Shown here one piece after another: positions 26,783-39,100 of a DNA stretch of 61,469 nucleotides. How positions within the stretch are numbered: the stretch's first letter is position 1; each line of letters starts with the position of its first letter. Location of the stretch: assembly GCA_024685655.1 (NCBI GenBank), contig JAIKVO010000160.1:1-61469 (forward strand), in the 5' to 3' direction. The translations under genes were made by a program, and so were the position numbers. The stretch is from Treponemataceae bacterium (GTDB taxonomy: Bacteria; Spirochaetota; Spirochaetia; Treponematales; Treponemataceae). The notes under the pieces were generated by a model. That model searched no databases. It saw only the letters and a program-made list of their open reading frames with translations, and had not been told where the DNA came from.

Positions 26783-26991
26783 AATTCATGATTGATATGA
26801 GCAAAGAAGAATTCAGGGCTTTGTATGATGAGATAGACCGAAGTGAAAATCCCGCGCTCATGGAATTCTACATCAAGATATCGAAGGCGGCTATAAGACA
26901 GGCGGAAGAAAAAAGAAAAGACGCAGAGTCGATACTTTCCATAAATGAGATTGACAGTGATATGAAATTACTGAAGGAGAATAAGAAATGA
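26779..26991 (+). CDS. Small helical protein (hypothetical)
   Basis: This 70-aa protein is charged and predicted mostly helical (EEFRALYDEIDRSENPA, then a KRKDAE-rich helix). It overlaps both neighbours by 4 bp, so translation is probably coupled along the chain. No motif is recognised. Confidence 0.5.
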   Translation: MKFMIDMSKEEFRALYDEIDRSENPALMEFYIKISKAAIRQAEEKRKDAESILSINEIDSDMKLLKENKK

Positions 26992-27290
26992 AGACAATGA
27001 AAGAATACAACGGACGCATAACGATACTTGAGAACGGTGACCTCGCGGACGGCACTTACTTTGTCGAGGACTGGATACTGAGGTACAAGGACGGACTCCT
27101 TAACAATGAGCAGGGAGAGAACGGAGAAGTTCTTCCGGCGGTCGAGAAGAATGACGGAACGCATTACGAGTTCTTCGTGAACGGAAAGCTCCACCGCGAG
27201 GATGCGCCTGCAATAATAGACCTGCTTGACGACATAGAGGAATGGTGGTTGAACGGGAACCAGGTAAGGTCTCCGTCCGGGAGGAACTGA
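26988..27290 (+). CDS. Small MORN-like protein (hypothetical)
   Basis: This 100-aa protein contains EFFVNGKLHREDAPAII followed by EEWWLNG, resembling the short aromatic/Gly turns (G-x-LHREDGPA) common in phage and mobile-element proteins. It overlaps the preceding gene by 4 bp and its stop overlaps the next ATG by one base. The function is unknown. Confidence 0.5.
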   Translation: MKTMKEYNGRITILENGDLADGTYFVEDWILRYKDGLLNNEQGENGEVLPAVEKNDGTHYEFFVNGKLHREDAPAIIDLLDDIEEWWLNGNQVRSPSGRN

Positions 27291-28129
27291 TGAGCGACAG
27301 CGGGATAAGACTTCCTACTCTTCCCAAAGAAGACGTGACGACTTTCAAGACGGAGGAAATAAAAATACTTCAGGAGACGCTTGACCGTCTGGTTGAAGAG
27401 CTGACGACTCTTGAGGCAATTAGAGAAACATTCAACCAAGTCATCGCCAATAACACCAGTAAGGACGAAAAGTTCAAAAAGGATTTTATCCAATATTTCA
27501 ATGTGTTCAGCGAACGGACTGACCGGCTTCTGGAAAAGGTAACTGAGGAGTTTAATTATTCGGCTTATCTTCAGCAGAAAGTGGCGAACAATGAACTGTC
27601 CAGTCAGGTGACCCTGCTTGAGCAGCAGCTGCAGAACGAAAAGACGACCCTCAATATTGCGGTAAAAAATCTTGAGGAAACAACATCTCGTCTTGAAGAA
27701 CAGCAGGAAAAGGAGTATTCACATTTACAAGAAAAACTTGATGATTTGAGAATAACCCTTGATGAACGAATAAGGTCATACAATGACATTGACGGGAAAC
27801 TTGAGAAGAGCCTCAACGATTTCCGTAAAAGCAATGTCGCCGAGATAAACAGGACAGTACAGGATATCCGGGCTTTCACCGAGAAACAGCATACGGACAC
27901 GAACAAGAGTCTCGTGGATACGACAAAGAAGGCGTTCGAAGAGATTAAGGAATACTGCGTCAATTTTCTCAAAGAATGCAGCAAGGAAGCCGCGAAAGCT
28001 GCGAAACATGCCGTCAACAGCGGAAAACTGGAGAAGAAGGATAAAATAGTGATAATTACCTGCGGAATTGTAATAATCAACGAGCTGATGTTCCTGATTC
28101 CGTATTTGATTCAGTATTTCAATAAATAA
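27290..28129 (+). CDS. Coiled-coil protein with C-terminal membrane anchor (hypothetical)
   Basis: I place the start at ATG 27290 (GGAGG 5 nt upstream), not the 27242 of the track, giving 279 aa. About 200 residues form long charged helices with heptad character (QLQNEKTTLNIAVKNLEET, RLEEQQEKEYSHLQEKL). They end in one hydrophobic helix (about 254-276) near the C-terminus, so the protein is probably tail-anchored with a long cytoplasmic rod. It is the last gene before the operon terminator. A role in tethering the replisome or segregation complex is possible but unproven. Confidence 0.55.
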   Translation: MSDSGIRLPTLPKEDVTTFKTEEIKILQETLDRLVEELTTLEAIRETFNQVIANNTSKDEKFKKDFIQYFNVFSERTDRLLEKVTEEFNYSAYLQQKVANNELSSQVTLLEQQLQNEKTTLNIAVKNLEETTSRLEEQQEKEYSHLQEKLDDLRITLDERIRSYNDIDGKLEKSLNDFRKSNVAEINRTVQDIRAFTEKQHTDTNKSLVDTTKKAFEEIKEYCVNFLKECSKEAAKAAKHAVNSGKLEKKDKIVIITCGIVIINELMFLIPYLIQYFNK

Positions 28130-28142
28130 CGGATACCGGATT

Positions 28143-28160
28143 TGTCGCAACATTGCGGCA
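28143..28160. promoter_or_regulatory. Copy of the TGCCGCAA-N2-TTGCGGCA palindrome in the convergent gap
   Basis: TGTCGCAA-CA-TTGCGGCA lies between the end of the plus operon and the end of the minus operon. One left-arm base differs from the perfect palindrome. It could belong to either operon's 3' end. Confidence 0.5.
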
Positions 28161-28197
28161 GACTGATTTAGGAGAGATTATTGTTCTAAAGATTGAA

Positions 28198-28230
28198 TCC
28201 GGCGTACGGGAACGTACACCGGATTTTTTT
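28198..28230 (+). terminator. Intrinsic terminator of the partition/replication operon
   Basis: TCCGGCGTACG pairs with CGTACACCGGA (one mismatch) around GGAA, followed by seven T. It overlaps by two bases the stop codon of the convergent minus-strand gene. Confidence 0.85.
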
Positions 28231-30088
28231 ATGCCCTAGTAAGGTCTATGTCATGGCGGCGGTTCCTGTTGCGCTCGATGTCCTGACGCTCGTTGCCGAT
28301 GTTATGGAGCTGGCTCCGGATGCGCTTCATTTCCTTCATAACTTGAGCCTTATACTGTTCAAGCAGCATGTCTCGGCTGACCTCAAGATAGGTATTCTTT
28401 GCCTCGTCCATCAGGGTGACTGAATTGTTCTCCTTCGAAGCCGAGATGACCTGCAGGTTGTCAAGGCTCAAGGATTCTTTCCCCTTCCCGAAAATTTTCT
28501 GCGTGTCGAATTTTATGCCGTGAAGGGTCTGCCCTACCTCAAGGTTCAGGTCTTTCGTTTCACCGTTTAAACTCATTATAAGCGATTTGTCCGTCTCAAT
28601 CTTTTTGCCGGGATGTGAAATAACGTCGTTGTATGGTTTGATTAGCTTGTCGCTGCGGTATTTCAAAACATAGTCCTTGTTGAGAGGCACTTTCTCGACA
28701 CCCTCATGATAGAAATCAACGATGAGCTGATTGAACGTCTGGTCTTTTCTTTTGTACAGGCTCAGCGTTTTTTTAGTCGCCGCCTGTTCTTCAGGAGTCA
28801 TCGAGCTGATGAGGTTCTGAGCGATTTTGATTGCAGTTATCGGTGAATTCGCCTCCTTACGGCTCAGCACCTCAAGATTATGCCGGAAATTAAGATGATT
28901 GTTCGGATTGCGGCATTTGAAGAAATCATCATACTGCGTAGTAATGAATACTTCTTCCTCCAATCCTCTCATAGGCGTAATCTCTGCTTTCTTAACCGCC
29001 TGCTGTATTTTATCGAATTGTTCTTTCTCAATAGTGACGAACCTGCCGGGTTTGGAGTTGTCGTTAAGGAAAGCATTCTCGTCACCGAACTTATAAGATG
29101 TAGAGTCCATTGAATAAAGCATGAGATGATTGTATTGCTCCAGCTTGCCGTTGACGATCATAGCAATCTTATCAAGCTTAAGGTCGGGAAGCGGCTCTGG
29201 AAGAGGATTGTATTTGTAGCCGTTCTCCTTGGCAAGACGCTCTACCCTGTCCTGATTCTTCACATCGGAGATATGATAATATTTAACCGGCGGATTAACG
29301 CCGTCGTCCGATACAAGAAAAACCGCATCCTCGTTTAGGTGTAAATCAAGCTTCTCCGCGTCCTTCTCCGAGAGAAGATAAATCTGGTCGTTATTATCGA
29401 CGAAACTGCGTCTGGTTAGGTTCCTGACGAATTTCTCATACTCCGAGCCGTCAAAATTACCAATTGATGCGCCTGAAAGAAAAGACCTTGATTTCATCGA
29501 TACTGAATTATCCTGATTCTGTTTCTGTTCTGTCTGCCTAGCAGGTACAGGATTGTACTTGTATCCTTTCTCAAGACAAAGCTCAAAAACCCTGTCCTGG
29601 TTCTCTATGTCGGAGATATGGTAATAATTCTCTTCCCAGCTGTACTCATGGTTCTCGTCCGGATCATGCACCATAACGACGTTCTGGGCGTTCCTGCGAA
29701 GTTTTAGTCCGAGAGACTCAGCCTCGCTCCTCGTCACTAGAAGAACCTCATCCTCACCGTCAATAACTCCGTCGTCGAGAAGGTTGTCGTAGAACTGCTC
29801 GTAATTGCTGAGGGAAAAAAGAGATTCACCGGAAGCGAACGATTTAAAGTTTTCTTCCAAGTTCTGTTCCTTGTTCTCGAGAAGATTGCCTAGGTCGCGG
29901 CGTTCGGAGATGTCGGAATTATCGACTTTGCCCTCGGCGATATCCTCAATCATCTTGAGAGCCTCGTTGACTGCTTTCCAGTTGTCGGCGTTCAGGTTTA
30001 TTTTTTCAGCTGCAGCGGTAAGCTTGGAAGCCAAAAGTTTTTTGATATCCTCGTCATCCCTTAATTGAGTCTCGTTTGAATCGTTCAT
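28229..30088 (-). CDS. Repeat-containing element protein (polyvalent-type, hypothetical)
   Basis: This 619-aa protein has no signal peptide. Two tandem homologous units of about 90 residues are visible (about 105-195 and 218-305). They share the order YEQFYDNL / YEKFVRNL, then YYHISDIENQDR / YYHISDVKNQDR, then GYKYNPVP / GYKYNPLP. A C-terminal region (about 390-590) follows, rich in beta segments (MSLNGETKDLNLEVGQTLHG) and ending in a basic Arg-rich tail. It is the last gene of the minus-strand operon, 39 bp after the giant gene, with a palindrome copy just before its GAAGGGG ribosome site. The function is unknown; the repeated domains suggest binding to a symmetrical partner. Confidence 0.6.
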   Translation of the reverse strand: MNDSNETQLRDDEDIKKLLASKLTAAAEKINLNADNWKAVNEALKMIEDIAEGKVDNSDISERRDLGNLLENKEQNLEENFKSFASGESLFSLSNYEQFYDNLLDDGVIDGEDEVLLVTRSEAESLGLKLRRNAQNVVMVHDPDENHEYSWEENYYHISDIENQDRVFELCLEKGYKYNPVPARQTEQKQNQDNSVSMKSRSFLSGASIGNFDGSEYEKFVRNLTRRSFVDNNDQIYLLSEKDAEKLDLHLNEDAVFLVSDDGVNPPVKYYHISDVKNQDRVERLAKENGYKYNPLPEPLPDLKLDKIAMIVNGKLEQYNHLMLYSMDSTSYKFGDENAFLNDNSKPGRFVTIEKEQFDKIQQAVKKAEITPMRGLEEEVFITTQYDDFFKCRNPNNHLNFRHNLEVLSRKEANSPITAIKIAQNLISSMTPEEQAATKKTLSLYKRKDQTFNQLIVDFYHEGVEKVPLNKDYVLKYRSDKLIKPYNDVISHPGKKIETDKSLIMSLNGETKDLNLEVGQTLHGIKFDTQKIFGKGKESLSLDNLQVISASKENNSVTLMDEAKNTYLEVSRDMLLEQYKAQVMKEMKRIRSQLHNIGNERQDIERNRNRRHDIDLTRA

Positions 30089-30101
30089 GTTTTACCCCTT
30101 C

Positions 30102-30118
30102 GTCGCAATGTTGCGGCA
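30102..30118. promoter_or_regulatory. Intergenic palindrome before the last gene of the polyvalent operon
   Basis: On the plus strand it reads GTCGCAA-TG-TTGCGGCA. It sits 14-30 nt upstream of ATG 30088, directly before the ribosome site on the minus strand. Confidence 0.6.
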
Positions 30119-30127
30119 TTTAATCAA

Positions 30128-33100
30128 TCAGAACAGACTGAGCTGTTCTCCGCCCGACAGGACTTTCTTTTGTTCTGGCCGTGGTGGCGGAATAAGTTTC
30201 GGTGAAGTCGGAACCGCAGCCGCAGCATTTTTTTCTGATTTATTCAAGGAATAATCATTTTCCGGTTCCCCCGGAATGCCCGTGCTTGCGTTACCGAAGG
30301 AAGTCTCCTTCTCGGCTTTCTTATTACAATATTTCTCCCAAGCGGATTTAGCCTTTTCGTATTTACCAGGATCACGCTCCTTGTTCTCACAGGCGATACG
30401 CCAGCGTTCCTTCTGTACGCGCTCCTCGGTGACCTCGAAAGGAACAAGGTCGCCGGATATGCTCTCGGCAAGGTTGCCGGTATCAGCCCTGCGCGATTTA
30501 AGAAGGTTGTCCTCAAGAAGCTTCATTTTCCATTTCTCAGTGATCTCCTGCTTATGCTCTTGACTTTTGAGTCTCTCAATCTTTTCTTTAAGTGAATCAA
30601 TTTTGCGGTTGGTCGAGACGGAGAACTGAGAAGCGTCCGCGTCGTTCTCAATGCCCATTGCGACAAGCTTCTTTCCGATGTTGACGAGATTGGTCTTGCA
30701 GTCACCTAAGGACTTGTCGAGCCTCTCGATACCGCGCTGCTGCTCGTCCGGAGTACGGCCGGACTTAAGGAAGTTCGCTTCGTAGGCTGCCTTGTCCTCC
30801 GTCCTCTTGTTAAGGCGTTCGGTGAAGGTTATGCGAGCCGTTACGAGGCTGTCATAGTCCTGAAGCTGTGACTCGTAGACAAGTTTCTGCTTCTCAAGCT
30901 CGTTGACCTTGTTCTGTATCTCGAAATCAGCGAGTGTCGCCGGGTTCTTGATGAGAGCGAATTTCGCCTCCTGCGGGTCAATACCGCTTACGCTCATCTT
31001 AGAGCCTGACTTATAGCTGAAAAGGTCGTCTATGCGGCTTGATTTCTCGTCATGCTTCTGGTAAAGGAACGGGTCGCATGAGTCCTCAAGCAGAGGATAA
31101 ACGATATGGACCCTGCCCTGAGCGTTACCCTGACGGTGTATGCGCCCCTCGACCTGTACGCTCTCGGTAGGGTTCCATCCGAGGGTAAGGTTGTATAGTG
31201 CGATGCTGTTGCCGTTGAGGTTCATTCCCTCGCTTATGGCTGCGCTTCCTATCAGTATCTTGCAAGGATTGTGGATATCGTTGAAAGCGTCCTTGACAGT
31301 ATCGCGGGCTTCGTCGGAGCCGCCGGGTACTTTTTTGCCTCCCATGATAACGTCGCTTCCGTTGATGATGGCAATGGCGCTAACCGGTACTCCCTGCTTA
31401 TTAAGATATTTAGCCATTGTGGAGAATTCATCGGTTCCTATGTTCGAGTAGACAATCTGGCCGCAGTCCTTGTGGCTGCGCCAGTTCTTGACAACGGTGT
31501 CGAACACGGTCTTGAGCTTCGGGGATGACTCGACGAGTTCATCTGCAGAAGGAAGCGCGATGCCAGAAGGAAGGTGCGTATAAGGGTCTGTAAGCTGGTC
31601 CTCACTGATGAGAGCTGGCGACAGGCTCGCCTTGTTGATAAGGTTAAGCCCCTCAAGGACAGGAGCGCGTTTCTCATCTTCCCCTGGATTATAGTTCATA
31701 AGATTGTGCGCGAACTCGAATATCTCCTGCTGGAGCTTGGTAGGTTGGAGATAAACGGGGTGAACTACCCTGTCAGGACGGATTACGAGAGCTTCCTCAG
31801 CGTCAACCTTGTCGATGTATTTCTTAAGGGTATTCTGGAGTCCCTGAACGTCGTTGAATTCCTTCATTACGGAAGCGTACACGATTTCGTTCTTATGGGT
31901 TACGTTCTGCTCAAGTCTTGTGCTCGCATACTGCTCGCAGAAAGAGTATAAATCCTTGATGCCCTGCTTCTCAAGTTCCTTGCGAGCAATATAGGACAAC
32001 ATACTGTAGACTTCGAGCGGGCTGTTCGTGAACGGAGTCGCGGTAAGCATGAAGACGTTCCTGTCGTTATTCTCGCGCTGTACGTACTGCGTGACGGCGA
32101 ACATCTTGGCAGCCCTCTTTGACGGAGTGCCACTTCCCATTCCCTGGAACTCGTTCTTCTCGCCTTTCTTCGGGCGGGGAACCTTGTAAAGATTCTTGAA
32201 ACGGTGTGCCTCATCTACTGTGACATGGTCACAGCCTGTGTTCTCAAAGAACACGTAGTTATCGTTATTCGCGGCGGAAGAACAACCGGCGTAATCCAAT
32301 ATTTTCTTCTCAGCTTCGGCTCTCTCATGGGGGTTTGTGCTGTCCAGGGCGTCGTTAAGCGCAAGAAGGTCGGCAAAATCCCCGAAAAGGTACTCCTCGA
32401 CGGTCTCGCGCTTGAAGCTGATGTTGTTCAACGCCTCATGAGTACAAAGCGTGATGCTTCCAGGCTGAAGGTTGAGTCCGTGATTGCCGTCGTAATAAGG
32501 AGCTATGTTCTTGTACGACATATTGCCGAGTACGTTCAGCGTTATGTCAGGGAAAAGTTCCCTTATGTCATTCTCCCATGCCTTGATGACGGACTTAGGA
32601 ACGAAAATGAAAGGACGCTCGCTGCGACCTGTCTGAATCTGGTTGACGGTGGAGACGACACCTGCCGCCGTTTTCCCCACTCCGACCTCATAGGCAAGAA
32701 GTCCGTTACCTTTGTTTGAGAGCGCCGCCACTCCTTTTATCTGCTGCTCATAGAGCGTGAAAGGCTCACCGTTCTTGTAACGGTTCATTCCGTACACGAA
32801 AAGAGGAAGGCGTGAATAGTCAGGCTCCTTGTTGTAGTTGAAATTCCTGTTGTAGGAAGTAACGAAAATATCCTGCCCTACCTTTGACAATCCCTCACGA
32901 AGGAAGCGCGAAAAAAGAGTCTCTGCGGCAACCTTCCGGCTGTTGGCTTTCTCGTTGGCAATCTTCTTCCTTTTGTCCTCGTCTTTTATCGCGCTGTCAA
33001 CCTTGACAGGATTGCCGTCTATGTAGTCGGTGATGTCGGACCAGTAGATGTCCGGCGGAATGTCCTCGCGGCTTATGCCAGCCTGGGTGAAGTCGTTAAT

Positions 33101-36100
33101 CTCAAAGCGGGAGTTGCGAGAGTCCTCAAGGTTGCATCCGGTAGCCCACTGAAGGAAAAGCTCAGGAAGAGGAAGACCGTCGATATTAAGGTTACGGACG
33201 AACGGAGATTTGACGGACACAGAGATTTCTTCGAACCGGTAAGGAACAGGGACGTTCTTCTCAAGAAAATCTCGGTTCCTGTGGTACGATTCCTCGGAAA
33301 GCTGTCCTTTATTGAAGTATTCATCGTTGGCGGCGATTTTCTGATATATATCCCCGGATGCGAAAAGCTCGCGGTGTATGTACCTGCCGTCCTTTTCCTC
33401 GTAGTAGTTGGAACTTTTACGGAGCTTCTCAGACTGTTCAGAAGTAAGTTTCGTTATGTCCACGTAGTTCTCGTAGTCGGTGAATTCCCAGAAAATACGC
33501 TCGTCCTCGTTCCAGGATGTGCCGTAGAGCTTCGTGAATTCGTCGCTGGACATGATATCCGTTTTCTCAGGATGATACGTCTGAGAGGCTTTCTCAGGCA
33601 TTATGACGGTGAAACCGTCGTTGTCGCAATAATGCACGTTGTCTATGGTAACGTATTTCGTGACATGAAGCTTGTCATAAACGTTACGGAATGCGTTTTC
33701 AAGGCTCTCTATCGCGCCGGAGTCAAACGCACTCTGGTAAAGCGTAAGAAGATTGCTCTTGCGGTTGAAACGAATGACAGGCTCCTTTCCTCCGTCAAGA
33801 TAGACGCTTGAGATTATTCCGCTCTGCGTGAGCGTCGCCGTATGACCACCGAAATCAGCTTTAGGCGGTTTCCCGCCGATGTGAATACGGGTTGAGTCCA
33901 AGGCGAACTGTGTTATTCCGTTGACAAGATACTCGTCCGGAGCCGCCGGAAGATTCTCTTTAATGAGCTTACTGAGGACAGGTCGAGCAGGTTCGTTGAA
34001 TTTAACGTTTGAGACGGAAAGCTCGCCGCCGAATCTGTCGTAAAGTGCTTTGACAAATTGCTCAGTGACATAGTAATTATTGTATGTAACGAGCGATTTG
34101 TTGTTGGAATCGATATTAAGTGCTTTCTTTCCGTTTATAAGAACGTCCGTGCCTTTCTCTGTTCCGAGGCAGAGAACATAGGACGAGCCTGCCTCGAATG
34201 ATTCCCTGTCAGTGAGCTTGTGCGAGAGTATACAGTCAAGGACGACATTGGCGTCCTCTGTTTTCCTTATCTCCGCGTTACGGACGGATAATTTCTCAGC
34301 ATGTTTTTTTACTTTGTCGTCATAATAAGCGATAGCCTTGTCAAACCATTCTTCGCCGGAAATGCCGGATAAAGCAAGCGCGGCTTTCTTTTTCGATGCT
34401 AATTGCTTCTTGTAGTTATCCTCAAGCTTTGAATATGGCAAGGAATCGGTGAGCGGATAGGAAGCCCTTTCTTTCTGGGTGCTGTCCTCTATCTGCTTGT
34501 TCTCCTCGATTATCCTGCCGATGTCATATTTTCCGTCGGCAGGATAAAGAGAATCATAGGAAGCATAGTATATGCCGCATGTATAGTTATAGTTCTTTTT
34601 GATGTCGTCATAACCGCCGGTAACAACGTCGCCGATATCCTTCTTACTGCCCCAAATCTTGTAGTCCTTGTAGTCGAAGCCGAGTCCGGCAACGAGCGTG
34701 TTCTCAGTATTGAGCATTGCTATCTCGTTCGTCTCCGGAACGAAGAAAGGACGTTCGCTGTATTTGGAGATTCGATCGTTCCTGTCCTTGAGGTAGAATT
34801 TTCCGTCCTCGTAACCTACGAATACGTCGCGGATGCGGTTAATTTCTTTTTCATACCATTCTACGGACTTTCTGAGCTTGTCCTTCTGGTTTGAGGTCAG
34901 CTTCTTGAAGTCCGGGGAGTTCTCATCGAAGAAAGGAGTTATGAAACCGTCCCTGTCTGAAGCCGCAATGATGAACCTGTTGTGATTATAATGCGAATGA
35001 TACAGCACGGATTCGAGCGTCCTGACGTTGACGATGACCTTGAGGTCGCTGTCATAGCGGTAGAATCCGCTTCTCCAGTCGTCTATGGAGGATATTCTAA
35101 GCAGCTTCAGGGCATTCTCGTTCTTATAGTCGTTGTCCGCGACCTGACCGGTAAGAAGCGCGTCAAGGACTGAATTCTTCGCTCCGCCGTTCTTGACAGA
35201 CTCAAGCGCAATCTGGGCGTATGATTTCTGAACGGTTTTCTCCGGTAGTTCCTGCGGCTCATCCGGTGATTTCTCCTGTTCCGCTTCCGGCGCGATATCC
35301 ATGAACTCATGGTGCGACTCGCTTAAATCCCACTGGTTTCCGGCGTGGTTCCAGGTGAGCAGACGGGCGACATCCTTTTTTTCCATGCCGTGCTGGACGG
35401 CAAAAGCCCTGTCCCATACGGTATGATAATCAAGCGTATCGTCGAGAATTCCGATTACGTCGATAAGCTCCTGCTTTCCGACCTTGAATTTCCTGCTGTA
35501 ATCGAATGAGCCGGTGAAAAGGTTGTTGTCTTCAGGGATAACCTGTTTCTGCCCGTCGCCGAAAGCTAAAGGAATGACTTTTGCCCTCTCGAAAGCTTCA
35601 CTATGCTCGAATTTGTGGTAAAGAAGATGAAGCATGTCTGCCGTATCTTCCCTGCTGCATTGGCGTTCATTTACGAGCCATTCGAGGTTATCCTTAATAT
35701 AGCCGTCAATAATGGCTTCTTTTCTGGCGCGGACTGATTCAGCGCAAAGGACAGAGATTTTATCAAGCTCGTCCTGTACGGATAGACCGTCATGAGGAGT
35801 TACATAGCTCTCTTCCTTGCCGAACCTGTTAGTCCTTGTTTTGACCTGTCCGAGGATTTTCTCCGGATGATCTTCGAACCATGCGTCGTTTCCGAGAAGA
35901 CGGAGAGACTGTGAGGTATCTTTGTCTTTGTTTCTCATGAATACAACGATGTCAGTTCCTACCTCGGTCGTAGGGAAAGTTCCTTCAGGAAGACGGTATG
36001 CGTCGATGAGGATTCCTTCCGACGCAATCTTTATTTTGGCGGAGTCAACCTGTGACTTGAGGAAGCCGCTCGGAACAACGTAAACAAGAACGTCATTCAA

Positions 36101-39100
36101 ACCGTAAATATTCAATGATTCTATTCCACGGCTAAGGAAATATTCCTCATAGCGGTTGAACTCCTTGCCCTCGCCTTTTCCGTGCCAGGAATCCTTGTAC
36201 GTGCCGTACGGAGGATTACCGATAACAATGTCATATTGAGGCATAGTATAGTCCTTGATTTTTGCGATTCCGTTCTTGTCGAAGAACTGCGACTGGAAAG
36301 CACCGTGAATGACGTTCGCGTCCGGATGGAGAATACGATTTATGCGCGCAGATGTCTCGTCAATCTCGTACATCGTGAACTCGTTGTCCGGGCGGTTGTT
36401 CGCGAATTTACCTGTACCTGCGGAAGGCTCAAGGACTCTCTTCGCGCCGGGTCTGTATGCGTCGGCTATCTCCCAGACTTTTTCGATTAATTTGTCAGGA
36501 GTGTAGAATTCATTGAGGACTGCATCAGCGGACCTGTCGGATTCTCCGGTTCCGCCACCGCCCTCGTACTGAGCGAGGATAGCTTTGTCCTCGTCGGTGA
36601 TTTCGGAGTCCTTCTTTTTGAGAATTTCGCGGCACTGCTCACGGATAGCCTTAATGTCCTTTTTGGAATTTGTTTTTTTCTCAGGAGCAGCGGTTTCCGA
36701 GGTTAAATATTGCTCAAGATTTCTTTCCAAGAAATCTTCTTTAGACATTCCCCACCGAGGAGTTTTTGTATAATCCACCACTGCTTCGGATTCTTTCCAG
36801 CCGTTAGAACCGTCGCTTACTTTTATCGGGACGGTATGTACGCCGGGTTCATAATCCAATGCCGTGAGAATGACAAAACCATTTTTGTTTTCTTGATATA
36901 ACCATTTGTTTATGCCGGGGAACTGAAGGAAGGAGTGATTCAGATAAACATCCGGTTTTTTATTCTCACGGGTCAAGTTTTCTGACCCGTCATGTTCTTT
37001 TGTTTCCGGCTTTGAAAGTCCTGTGAAATGGATATGAGAGGAAACGAAATCAGGAGCAGCTTCTTTCTGGACGGTGTTAGACGGAGAGACAAGAGTATAA
37101 GTGAAAACGCCGTCGGCAAGAAGCTGTTTAAGACCTTCGCCGAAAGATGACCTGCCGGTGTTTCCGGTAACGTCAAGCTTGTTTCCGTCCTTGTCACAGC
37201 GGTACATCGAAGCCATGAAATCATCGACTTTGGCTATTCTCCAATAGGAATCCTCATTGTCCTTGACTATAGTTCCGACTTTGATACCGAGCTTTTCGAT
37301 GTTGTCGGCTGTGATAATGACAGGTCGGGATTCTTCCGAAAGTTCTGCAGTAGGCTCTATTGGGAAAAGCTCTTTCTCCTTGTCGAAAAGAAATCTTGGG
37401 TATTTTACTTTTGCGCCTGCGTTAATTAACTCCTGATAAAGCTCCTTGTAGGCGGCTATGTAAGTTTTAGCCCTTTCGTCCGGTTTCTTCAGACCGTTGA
37501 TGAATGTGTCGCCGAAAATCTGGAAATTTATGTCTCCGTCATTGTCAATGACTGCAATGGATATACCGTCAGCGGCCCATTCGTCGCTGAAAATAAAGTC
37601 TCCCGGAATAATTAGAGCGATGCCTGTGTCGGGGTCGTTGAGTTCAAGGTATTTCTTTGCAGCTTCTTCCGCCGTGAGGTTAATTACAGGCTTGAATCCG
37701 CCCGTGCCGAATTCTGTGTCGTCCTTGATTGCGAAAGAGTATTCGAGGGGTTCTGTTTCTTCGGTATGAGCCGGATTCTCGATACCGTGAAGGCTGTTGT
37801 AGGTGGTTGTGATGAAATCAATGATTTCCTGCTCGTCGGGATCGACAAAAACCCTTTGTCCGTCCCGGTGTTCAAAGTCACCGAGATGACAGCGAAGATA
37901 AAGGTTGTCGGAAAATCGTTCGGTAAAAAATAAATCCGGAGACGTACCGTAAGAATAAAGGCATTCTTTTGCAGCGTATGTGGCAATTTCAGGCGAGGAA
38001 GCGTTTTTGATTATGTCGGTGAGTCTATGCATCTGGATATCGACATAATCGCGATATTGCAAGCGCATGGACTCAAAATCACGTATTTCTCCGCTTTCGT
38101 TATATTTGTCTTCAACGTAATTGAGAACATAAGACGCTTCCCTTATCTGCGGCTCGTAGACGTTCTGGAACCTCATATAAAGCTCCACGGACTTAACATA
38201 AGTGTCATACATTTTGAAATTCGCAAACTCACCATAATAACCGTTCGTTCTTATATTCTCATAATCAACGCAAGGAAGACCTCCGTCCGTCGGCAGGTAG
38301 AATTTTCCTGTATCTACGCAGTAGAAAATGTCAGCCCTGCATTTATCCCTTCCGCCAGCGGCAGCATAAAAATCATCGACCTTAAAACCTTTGTCCGAAG
38401 GATTGTCCTTGTTTACGGCGGCTTCTTTCCAGTCAAGGTTTTGTGCTATTATCGTCCAATCAGACACGCTGTTGTATTTCGCTAAAGGGGAAGATTCCCT
38501 GAACGAGCGGAATGGAACGTATGTTTTACCTTTATATTTGAAGGAATTATTTTCAAGTCCTGATTCCCCATAAATAATTTCATCGGTGACGGCATCAGAT
38601 AACTGGAAATCTTTTTCTCCAGAGACAGAAGAATTTGTCGCAACGTTGCGGCTGCTGACGCTTTCCCCAAAATCAAGCTCGTTAAGATGTGAAAGAATAT
38701 CTTTGCCGCTGAACAAATCCTTCATAGGCAGTGAGATAAAATCTACGAAATCCTTTCCTGTTTTTTCTGAAAGCCAGAAACGTTCTTTGCAATAATCAAA
38801 TACTTCCTTGTCCCAATCGATAATTGAGTTTTTGGTAAGCTCGCCGTCGCGCTCAAGAATCCTGTTGAGGATTTCATCCGCCATTTTGCCGCAGATTTTG
38901 GCGTGGACTTCGCTCAGGAGAAGGTCGTCATTGTAGGCGATGTCCGCATAATTAGGGTCATACTTCACTTCATTCCAAAGCGAGGTATTCCTGAAAATTT
39001 CTTTTCCTTTCTGCCAAAGCTCAGGGTTCATTCGCTGTATGTAGTTGTCCCAGAGATGCGTGTATTCATGCAACGCGACCTCGGAATTCATGATTTCCGG

